Below, piece after piece: positions 1-5,789 of a stretch of 12,935 bases of DNA. A model generated the notes under the pieces. The model had not been told where the DNA came from. It saw nothing but the letters and a program-made list of their open reading frames with translations, and searched no databases. This stretch comes from Limnochordia bacterium. GTDB taxonomy: Bacteria; Bacillota; Limnochordia; Darwinibacteriales; SLO01. The stretch lies in assembly GCA_007132635.1 (NCBI GenBank), contig SLOG01000160.1, forward strand, positions 1-12,935. The letters are read 5' to 3'. A program made the translations under genes and the position numbers. Position 1 is the stretch's first letter; each line of letters opens with the position of its first letter.

Positions 1-98
1 AGCCCTCGGTTCTTCAACAAGCGCCCGATGGACGCTGCTGTGATACCTTTGCCCAAACTCGAGACCACTCCGCCTGTCACGAAAATAAACTTGGCCAT
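1..98 (-). CDS. pyrG: CTP synthase, N-terminal fragment (runs off the window)
   Basis: Only the first 32 codons are present, because the gene continues past the left edge. The translation begins MAKFIFVTGGVVSSLGKG, the invariant start of CTP synthase, which makes CTP from UTP, ATP and glutamine. The segment GGVVSSLGKG is the ATP-binding loop of the synthetase (amidoligase) domain. The start is an ATG at 96-98 with a strong GGGAGGT ribosome binding site at about 104-110. That site overlaps the stop codon of the upstream membrane-protein gene, so the two are probably cotranscribed and translationally coupled. Glutaminase-domain integrity cannot be judged from this piece. Confidence 0.95.
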   Translation of the reverse strand, partial: MAKFIFVTGGVVSSLGKGITAASIGRLLKNRG

Positions 99-101
99 TC
101 T

Positions 102-785
102 CTACCTCCCGTTTGCACTGTCGTATTTCTTGAGTATCTCAACCAAAGCGAAATTCTGTATGAGCGCAGCTACACTCACAAAGAGCAGCAGGAATGGTGC
201 CGTCGTCAAGACACTGAAAACACCCAGTAACGCCACGGCTCCCGCAAGCATAAAACTCATACCCAGATTATCCACGGCGACCAAAACGGCCCGTTTCATG
301 ACCCGAACTACGCCGATATTCTGCTCCACTAGAAGTGGGAACACATACTGGATGAAAAGAAGCCAGAAAAGAATGAAATACACAAAGACCCCTGCCAGCA
401 AACGCACTATCAAATGATCACTGTTCAGAACCCAAATCAGATCGACAACCAAGATTACTGCAATTAAAGCGTTAACCAAGACAAGCAGCGCGCCACGCGA
501 AAAAAAGCGTGTAAATCCCGTCCCGAAATCGGCGATAGTCGTTTCGCCTCCATTGACCAAACGGTTCATCATGAAGTGAACACCGGCGCTAGCTGGACCG
601 AAAAGAAGCAAGGCGAAAGCTAAGCTGCCGACAATGATGTAAGGTTGACTTACCCGAAGGATGCCCACCAATAGAATCGGGGAAAAAACTGCTAGACACC
701 AGACAACGTTCGCCAGGATCACGACGCCAATAGCATCGTAAGCTATCTTAAACGCCTGCCCGATGACCCCAACGGCGAATCTCAA
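102..785 (-). CDS. DUF624/YesL-like integral membrane protein
   Basis: This is a 227-residue, strongly hydrophobic protein with about five or six predicted membrane segments, at roughly residues 14-42, 46-68, 95-120, 125-150 and 170-215. The central motif GPASAGVHFMMNRLVNG, followed by a DFGTGF..FF segment, resembles the GPA.A....M..LV.GE...D.F.GF signature of the DUF624 (YesL) family, whose biochemical role is not known. The start is TTG at 783-785, preceded by AAAGGGGGCGGG; no better in-frame ATG lies near the N-terminus. It begins 15 bases after the argS stop and ends 3 bases before the pyrG start, so it sits in an argS-X-pyrG run. The family assignment is by eye from the motif and topology. 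The function is unknown; a role in the envelope or small-molecule transport is only a guess. Confidence 0.75.
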   Translation of the reverse strand: MRFAVGVIGQAFKIAYDAIGVVILANVVWCLAVFSPILLVGILRVSQPYIIVGSLAFALLLFGPASAGVHFMMNRLVNGGETTIADFGTGFTRFFSRGALLVLVNALIAVILVVDLIWVLNSDHLIVRLLAGVFVYFILFWLLFIQYVFPLLVEQNIGVVRVMKRAVLVAVDNLGMSFMLAGAVALLGVFSVLTTAPFLLLFVSVAALIQNFALVEILKKYDSANGR

Positions 786-800
786 GGAATCCCGCCCCCT

Positions 801-2477
801 TTACATGCTTTCTGGTGCTGAAACTCCCAACAGTGTTAAGACCCTCCGAAGCACAAGGCCTACACTATTGACTAACGCCAGTCTTGCATGCTTGAGATCT
901 TCGGCCTCGCCCAAAACATGGCAGTGCGTGTAAAAGGCGTGGAAAAGGCCTGCCAGATCCAAAGCGTACCGAGCAACTCGATGCGGTTCTCTGTATTCCG
1001 CCGCAGCAGCGATCTCCTCCGGGAGTTCGGCCAATTTCCTAAGAACCGCAGCCTCACTGGTGTGTTGGAGAAGCGACAGATCCACATCCTTAACTGGCAG
1101 AACTCTAGCACCCACGTCCTCTGCCTGTTTGAGAATACTGCAGATGCGCGCGTGGGCGTACTGCACGTAAAAGACGGGATTTTCACTGCTCTGTTCAGAT
1201 GCCAAGGTAAGATCGAAATCCAGATGACTTTCCATGCTGCGCATCAGGAAGAAAAACCTCGCAGCGTCCCGACCCACTTCATCCACAACGTCCTGGAGCG
1301 TGATAAACTCTCCCGCCCGTTTGGACATTTTGACTTGCTGTCCATCCCTCAACAATGACACATACTGCAGAATCAGTACCTCCAAAGTGTCCGCTGGATA
1401 TCCGAGAGCCTGCACCGCAGCCCGCATGCGTCCGATATAACCGTGGTGGTCCGGCCCTAGGAGATCGATGAGTTTGGTGAAGCCACGCTTCAACTTATCA
1501 TAATGGTAGGCAATGTCTGCTGTAACATAGGTGTATGCACCGTCGCTTTTTCGTATCACACGATCTTTGTCGTCACCGAAAGCCTGCGAGCGAAACCACA
1601 GAGCACCCTCACTCTCGTAGAGAAGACCTTTATTGTCAAGAATCGACATAACCTCGCCAAGGGCCCCCGTCTGGTGGAGACGGTGCTCGCGAAACCACAC
1701 GTCAAACTCTACGTTGAACGATCGAAGGTCCTCTTTTTGAGCAGCCACCATCTGATCGATCCCCCAACTGCGGCAGAACTCCTGCCGCTCGGCCGAAGCC
1801 ATTGCCACAACCTCTGGATGTTCGCTGTGAAGACGTACAGCCAAATCGGTGACATAGTCGCCGGGATATCCATCATCTGGAAACGTTGCACTCGGGTCCT
1901 CGATCTGCAGCAGCCTTGCCTCAAGGGAGCGCGCAAAAATCTGTGTTTGGTTTCCAGCATCGTTGACATAGTATTCAGAAGCAACAACAAATCCAGCTGC
2001 CTCCATGATACGAGTTAGACTATCACCTATAGCCGCCGCTCGTGCATTGACCACGTTCATGGGACCCACTGGATTAGCACTGACAAACTCCAGAAGGACC
2101 CTTTCGCCTTGCCCGGAAGTAGAATTGCCATAGGTCACCCCTTGCTCCTCGATGGCTGCGAGAACACGATGCAGCCAATCCAGACGCAGATAGAAGTTTA
2201 GAAACCCTGGGCCAGCGATCTCAACCTTCTCAATCATTGAGTCCTCCGTTAAGTATTCTACAATATGCTGTGCTATCTGACGAGGGGCCATTTTGAGGGG
2301 TTTCGCCAATACCATGGCGATATTCGAGGCGAAGTCACCATGGTTTGTATCCCGCGGTACCTCAATAGAAACAGCGGGTTTATCTGCCAACGAAATCAAC
2401 CCAGCCTGGGAAGCGCTGTCCAGTGCATCCGCGATCAGCGCCGCGAGTTTTTCTTTTTGCTTCATTGCTTCACTCAA
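801..2477 (-). CDS. argS: Arginyl-tRNA synthetase
   Basis: This 558-residue class I synthetase charges tRNA-Arg in the cytoplasm. The N-terminal Arg-specific additional domain (about 1-100) contains the family stretch PRDTNHGDFASNIAM. It is followed by EFVSANPVGPM at the HIGH position, the tRNA/amino-acid binding run YYVNDAGNQ (about 170-178), KMSKR at 383-387, and a C-terminal DALR anticodon-binding domain with YAHARICSI and YALDLAGLFHAFYTHC. The HIGH motif itself reads NVVN (residues 141-144), so both histidines are replaced. The TTG start at 2475-2477 overlaps the end of speB by 8 bases and has GGAAAGGGTG about 8 bases upstream. An internal ATG at 2463-2465 would give MKQKEKL and avoid the overlap, but has a weaker ribosome binding site. 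The reading frame is intact at normal family length. Confidence 0.97.
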   Translation of the reverse strand: MSEAMKQKEKLAALIADALDSASQAGLISLADKPAVSIEVPRDTNHGDFASNIAMVLAKPLKMAPRQIAQHIVEYLTEDSMIEKVEIAGPGFLNFYLRLDWLHRVLAAIEEQGVTYGNSTSGQGERVLLEFVSANPVGPMNVVNARAAAIGDSLTRIMEAAGFVVASEYYVNDAGNQTQIFARSLEARLLQIEDPSATFPDDGYPGDYVTDLAVRLHSEHPEVVAMASAERQEFCRSWGIDQMVAAQKEDLRSFNVEFDVWFREHRLHQTGALGEVMSILDNKGLLYESEGALWFRSQAFGDDKDRVIRKSDGAYTYVTADIAYHYDKLKRGFTKLIDLLGPDHHGYIGRMRAAVQALGYPADTLEVLILQYVSLLRDGQQVKMSKRAGEFITLQDVVDEVGRDAARFFFLMRSMESHLDFDLTLASEQSSENPVFYVQYAHARICSILKQAEDVGARVLPVKDVDLSLLQHTSEAAVLRKLAELPEEIAAAAEYREPHRVARYALDLAGLFHAFYTHCHVLGEAEDLKHARLALVNSVGLVLRRVLTLLGVSAPESM

Positions 2478-3339
2478 GCTTTACACCCTTTCCAAAACAA
2501 AGAATCGACTCACGAACCAACTTGGCAGTCATCAGAGCGGTAATATCTCCGATATCTGTAATAGGCGATAGTTCAACAATATCCACACCAACGATGTTAC
2601 AGTCCTGCAGAAGATAAACCGCTTCCAGGATTTCGCGGGATGATACGCCACCGGACTCAGGAGTCCCCGTCCCCGGAACAAAGGCGGCGTCCATCACGTC
2701 AATATCAATTGTAAGATAAATCGGCCGGCCGAGCAGATGCGGAAGAACAGCCCGGAGTGGTTCAAGCACCTCATCCGGATAAAAACGTGTACTTCGTTTC
2801 GCAAAAGCAAATTCCTCTCTCGTCCCGGAACGAATCCCAAACTGATATATGTTGTCTGATCCAAGCAGCGCCGCAGTATGACGCATTACCGTTGCGTGCG
2901 ACAAGGAGTAACCACTGTATGTTTCACGCAGATCAGCGTGGGCATCAAACTGGATAACCGCTAGGTCCACAAACTCCCCATACACTGCCTCTATAGCAGG
3001 AAGACTGACTAAGTGTTCTCCACCCATCATCACAGGGAGTTTGCCGTCGCGCACAACAGATTCCGAGGCAGCGCGGATTCGACGCAGCGACTCTTCTACA
3101 TCGCCCAAGACAATCTCCACATCGCCCGCATCAAAAAAGGGCACATCCGCCAACGCAGACCCCGTGCGATGGCTGAAATCCTCAAGACCTTCAGAAACAT
3201 CTCGGATGCGCTGGGGACCATAGCGCGTTCCTGGCCGATAACTCGTGGTCTGATCCATCGGTGCCCCAAAAAGCACCGTCGATGCACGTGAATAGCTGGG
3301 TTGACTTCCCAAAAAACCTTGGTTCTTCTGCCATTCCAT
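2470..3339 (-). CDS. speB: Agmatinase-type ureohydrolase
   Basis: This 289-residue arginase/agmatinase-fold enzyme most likely hydrolyses agmatine to putrescine and urea. The manganese-binding motifs are complete: GGEH at 106-109, DAHAD at 132-136, SHAT at 147-150 and DIDVMD at 212-217, with the nearby GTGTPESGG loop and a late VDIVELSP. The family also includes arginase, formiminoglutamase and guanidinobutyrase. The immediate neighbour spermidine synthase, and the absence of arginine or histidine catabolic genes, favour agmatinase. The frame is open upstream to 3396, but the ATG at 3337-3339 has an excellent GGAGG site about nine bases upstream and gives a normal N-terminus (MEWQKNQGFLGS), so it is chosen. 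The stop overlaps argS. Putrescine made here would feed SpeE. Confidence 0.9.
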   Translation of the reverse strand: MEWQKNQGFLGSQPSYSRASTVLFGAPMDQTTSYRPGTRYGPQRIRDVSEGLEDFSHRTGSALADVPFFDAGDVEIVLGDVEESLRRIRAASESVVRDGKLPVMMGGEHLVSLPAIEAVYGEFVDLAVIQFDAHADLRETYSGYSLSHATVMRHTAALLGSDNIYQFGIRSGTREEFAFAKRSTRFYPDEVLEPLRAVLPHLLGRPIYLTIDIDVMDAAFVPGTGTPESGGVSSREILEAVYLLQDCNIVGVDIVELSPITDIGDITALMTAKLVRESILCFGKGVKLE

Positions 3340-3399
3340 AGACTCAAACCTCCAAAAAACAGAGACCACCTTAAGATGGACCCCGAATTCAAGCAAAGA

Positions 3400-3425
3400 C
3401 CCCTACAGGAGCTTTCCTGCAGGGG
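3400..3425 (-). terminator. Hairpin between speE and speB, possible weak terminator or attenuator
   Basis: The stem pairs 3400-3404 with 3421-3425 and 3406-3410 with 3415-3419, with one mismatch (3405/3420) and a 4-base loop. On the minus strand it is followed by a T-rich but broken stretch (TCTTTGCTTG). It lies 13 bases past the speE stop and about 60 bases before the speB start. The stem is stable but the U-tract is poor, so partial termination or transcript processing is as likely as full termination. Confidence 0.45.
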
Positions 3426-3438
3426 CCGTGGCACCTGT

Positions 3439-4269
3439 TTACCCTCGGATAAGCGACTCTACGAAAGGCGGAAGCTGAAAGGCCGCCTTGTGCACCGATG
3501 CACTGTAGTACCGTGTCGAGAGAACCTGCGCTTTATCCAAAGCGACTGTCAGGGGATCATTACTTTTTGAACCTAGTGTAAATGACCAAAGACCGCTAGG
3601 ATAAGTAGGTATACTGGTGAGCATCAGACGAGTACAAGGGAACGCGCCTGATATGCCGCGAAAGCTCTTCGCGATTATGCCTTGGTTGAAAAAGGGAGAT
3701 TCTGTCTGAGCAGCGAGCACTCCCTGCGGCGTTAAGGCCTCGTATAGGTCTCGGTAAAACTCCTCGGAAAAAAGGCCTATGGCAGCTCCCACCGGCTCAG
3801 TCGAATCAACGAGAATCACATCATAGGCAGCTTTATGTTCACGAACATGCTGCAGCCCATCTGCTACTAGCACCTCTACACGAGGGTCCTCTAAGCCGGA
3901 AGAAATCTCTGGGAGGTATTTCTTCGAGGCCGCGATCACTTCCCCATCAATTTCCACCAATACGGCTCGTTCCACTGAGTCGTGTTTCAGTATCTCGCGA
4001 ATCGCGCCGCCGTCGCCACCGCCGATAACGGCAACCTTCCGCGGATTGGGATGAGTCAACATGGCAGGATGGGTGATCATCTCATGGTAAACAAACTCAT
4101 CGCGAACGGTAGTCTGAACCATGCCGTCGAGAACCAACATCCGGCCAAACTCTTCGGTATCCAATACAGCCAGGTGCTGAAATTCCGTCGTTTTAGCAAC
4201 CAGAGTTTCGCGTACTTTCGCAGTGATGCCAAAAGCTTGGGTCTGTTTCTCCGTGTACCAAAGATCCAC
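3439..4269 (-). CDS. speE: Spermidine synthase (polyamine aminopropyltransferase)
   Basis: This 276-residue enzyme transfers an aminopropyl group from decarboxylated S-adenosylmethionine to putrescine. The N-terminal beta domain carries the FGRMLVLDGMVQTTVRDEFVYHEM stretch typical of the family, split across about residues 41-64. The Rossmann fold has GGGDGG at 83-88, the acidic residue of VEIDGEV at about 106-108, VADGL at 135-139, and DSTEPVG at 155-161, which contains the catalytic aspartate. The start is GTG at 4267-4269 with a near-perfect GAGGAGG site seven bases upstream. It lies 88 bases after rex, with its own promoter in that gap, and is followed by the putrescine-forming agmatinase, so the two make a short polyamine module. 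No S-adenosylmethionine decarboxylase (speD) or arginine decarboxylase (speA) is in the window. Confidence 0.97.
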   Translation of the reverse strand: MDLWYTEKQTQAFGITAKVRETLVAKTTEFQHLAVLDTEEFGRMLVLDGMVQTTVRDEFVYHEMITHPAMLTHPNPRKVAVIGGGDGGAIREILKHDSVERAVLVEIDGEVIAASKKYLPEISSGLEDPRVEVLVADGLQHVREHKAAYDVILVDSTEPVGAAIGLFSEEFYRDLYEALTPQGVLAAQTESPFFNQGIIAKSFRGISGAFPCTRLMLTSIPTYPSGLWSFTLGSKSNDPLTVALDKAQVLSTRYYSASVHKAAFQLPPFVESLIRG

Positions 4270-4326
4270 TTGGCTGCCTCCTCGCCATCAATTATCGCCC
4301 GCAAGGATAGAATCAACACCTTGATA

Positions 4327-4355
4327 AGTATACCAATTCCTTCCCGACAAGACAA
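4327..4355 (-). promoter_or_regulatory. Sigma-A promoter for speE, with an overlapping imperfect palindrome
   Basis: On the minus strand, TTGTCT (4350-4355) and TATACT (4327-4332) are separated by exactly 17 bases. A TGG immediately before the -10 makes it an extended -10 promoter. The -35 lies just before the end of rex, so this promoter uncouples speE-speB from rex. The -10 sits inside TTGGTATACTTATCAA (4321-4336), whose ends TTG and CAA mirror each other. That is loosely like an operator, but the match is weak. Confidence 0.6.
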
Positions 4356-4357
4356 CA

Positions 4358-5002
4358 CTATTCCTCTACTAAATAATAGGCCAATCGCTGCAGCTCGAGA
4401 GTCAAATCGGCACTAGCCACCTGCACATCATCCGGCACATGAAGCGTTATAGGCGCGAAATTTAGAATCGCCTTCACTCCCGCGTTAACCAACCGTTGAG
4501 CCACTGTCTGGGCATCCGAAGCCGGCACCGTAATGATGGCCATCTCAATACCCATGTCCTCAACCGTTTGCTCTAAAACGTCCAATGGCTGGATTTGAAC
4601 ATCCTCAACCTCCGAGCCTATCAACTCGGCATCACTGTCAAACAAAGCCACAATGTGCAGGTTGAAATCCGGATTTTCCCTGTAACGCCTAATATTGTAT
4701 CGAGTTAAGGCACCGCCGAGGCTTCCGACACCGATCAATGCGACCCGATGGTTGACATCTAAGTTTAAAATCCGCCGCAGCTCGTGGCGTAGGTACTCAA
4801 GTTCATAACCAACACCTTGTTTGCCAAACTCGCCGAACCATGCCAGGTCCTTTCGTACTAAGGCAGGACTCACCCCGGCGAGTTCGCCCAATTCTTGCGA
4901 GGAGATCAGTTTCACCTTTTCCTTATGTGCCAGGTCATCTAACACCCGAAGGTAGAGCGGTAGTCTGCGTACAACCGCATCCGAGATCTTTTTCCATCGC
5001 AC
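4358..5002 (-). CDS. rex: Redox-sensing transcriptional repressor Rex
   Basis: This 214-residue regulator follows the cytoplasmic NADH/NAD+ ratio and releases its operators when NADH is high. The N-terminal winged helix (about 1-80) contains LVRKDLAWFGEFGKQGVGY (48-66), the signature recognition region of Rex. The Rossmann domain carries GVGSLGGAL (91-99), followed by the ALFDSD segment at about 119-124. The C-terminal helix, ending LAYYLVEE, is the dimer-swapped type. The start is GTG at 5000-5002 with AAGGGGGTG upstream; the length is normal for the family. It follows rlmH by 85 bases. Rex usually represses fermentation and NADH-oxidising genes. None are in this window, so its targets lie elsewhere, and no convincing Rex operator was found near it. 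Confidence 0.97.
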   Translation of the reverse strand: MRWKKISDAVVRRLPLYLRVLDDLAHKEKVKLISSQELGELAGVSPALVRKDLAWFGEFGKQGVGYELEYLRHELRRILNLDVNHRVALIGVGSLGGALTRYNIRRYRENPDFNLHIVALFDSDAELIGSEVEDVQIQPLDVLEQTVEDMGIEMAIITVPASDAQTVAQRLVNAGVKAILNFAPITLHVPDDVQVASADLTLELQRLAYYLVEE

Positions 5003-5021
5003 AACTTCACCCCCTTACAGA

Positions 5022-5061
5022 TTTCGCATGTAAGTTTATCTCGTTCTTGATCCATGCGAAA
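5022..5061 (-). repeat. Inverted repeat in the rlmH-rex gap
   Basis: A perfect 9-base inverted repeat (TTTCGCATG at 5022-5030 and CATGCGAAA at 5053-5061) flanks a 22-base spacer. It lies just upstream of the rex ribosome binding site. There is no T-run after it, so it is not a standard terminator. It could be a leader hairpin near the rex start or a two-half-site operator. The sequence does not match the usual Rex site (TTGTG...CACAA). Confidence 0.5.
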
Positions 5062-5087
5062 ATCCCTTCCTGTTCCCGAAACAATTC

Positions 5088-5567
5088 TTATTTGTGGTAT
5101 CTTTCGCAAGCGGTAATGGTCATAGCCCGGTAGAGTTGTTCAAACACAATCAAGCGCATGAGTTGATGCGGAAATGTCAATTTCGAAAACGATAGCACCA
5201 AGTCTGCACGAGCCAAAACGGATGAGGCCAACCCCAAAGGCCCCCCGATCACCAAGACCACTAGACTGTTACCTCTCACCCCAAGCCTCTCAAATCGCTT
5301 AGCCAAAGCTTCTGAAGATACCTGCTTCCCCGCTCGATCCAACGCTACAAGATAACTCCTGGACGGAACCTTCGCTAGAATCTTCTGCCCTTCCCGCTCC
5401 AGAATTTGGTCAAGAGTCGTCTCAGAAAGAGGTTCGGAGAATGGCTCTTCTTTAACCTCGACCACCTCAGTCTTTCCATAGGCCTGCAGCCGCTTGCGGT
5501 ACTCCTGAATACCTTGGCGCAGAAAAGGTTCCTTAACCCTACCAACGGCTATGAGCAGGAACCTCAT
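5088..5567 (-). CDS. rlmH: 23S rRNA (pseudouridine-1915-N3) methyltransferase RlmH
   Basis: This 159-residue SPOUT-family enzyme methylates pseudouridine 1915 in helix 69 of 23S rRNA. Family marks are LLIAVGRVKEPFLRQGIQEY at the N-terminus, LDRAGKQVSSE (76-86), the cofactor-loop segment IGGPLG (107-112), LSFSKLTFPHQLMR (125-138) and the C-terminal YHK. The last segment before YHK reads TITACER, whereas most members have a form of IIRGEP; the tail is therefore diverged while the active-site loop is kept. The ATG at 5565-5567 overlaps the TGA of the upstream small CxxH/CxxC protein as ATGA, implying translational coupling. Pairing of rlmH with that small protein is common in Firmicutes. Confidence 0.96.
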   Translation of the reverse strand: MRFLLIAVGRVKEPFLRQGIQEYRKRLQAYGKTEVVEVKEEPFSEPLSETTLDQILEREGQKILAKVPSRSYLVALDRAGKQVSSEALAKRFERLGVRGNSLVVLVIGGPLGLASSVLARADLVLSFSKLTFPHQLMRLIVFEQLYRAMTITACERYHK

Positions 5568-5755
5568 GCTCGTTTCTCTCGCCGGGCGACGGAGACAACA
5601 AAATCAGCGGGCAACGCGCAAAGCCAGCACGGTGGACATGGGACTGTTGGATCGGCAGACAACCGCTCAACAGTTTCAAGGATGGGCGGTTCCTGGTACC
5701 TGTCCACTAACTCATCAATCGCTCCATCAACGTGGTCTCTGCAGGCAGTCAGCAC
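5564..5755 (-). CDS. Small CxxH/CxxC protein (BA_5709-type)
   Basis: This small protein, 63 residues from the chosen start, has CRDH near the N-terminus (C5, H8) and three cysteines CPPCWLC at 40-46, separated by a helical, acidic middle (AIDELVDRYQEPP). This is the layout of the CxxH/CxxC protein family (BA_5709 type) known beside rlmH in Bacillus relatives. The cysteines and histidine probably bind a metal; no function is established. The start is uncertain. GTG at 5753-5755 gives an N-terminus MLTACRDH that fits the family and has GGGG nine bases upstream. The ATG at 5768-5770 would add five residues, but its purine run is only one or two bases away. The frame stays open into the end of mlaD (5848), which is very unlikely to be the true start. 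The stop overlaps the rlmH ATG. Confidence 0.75.
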   Translation of the reverse strand: MLTACRDHVDGAIDELVDRYQEPPILETVERLSADPTVPCPPCWLCALPADFVVSVARREKRA

Positions 5756-5789
5756 TGTACACAACCCCATAGCCCCCAAACCATGTAAG

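Noticed and set aside
1503..2018. Plus-strand open frame of 171 codons inside argS
   Set aside because: Antisense shadow of a well-supported essential gene, with no family resemblance or ribosome site.
3340..3396. N-terminal extension of the agmatinase
   Set aside because: The ATG at 3339 has a strong GGAGG site and gives the normal family N-terminus; the extra 19 residues have no family character.
5071..5084. TGTTCCCGAAACAA as a Rex operator upstream of rex
   Set aside because: Only four base pairs of symmetry and a half-site spacing too short for the known TTGTG...CACAA site.
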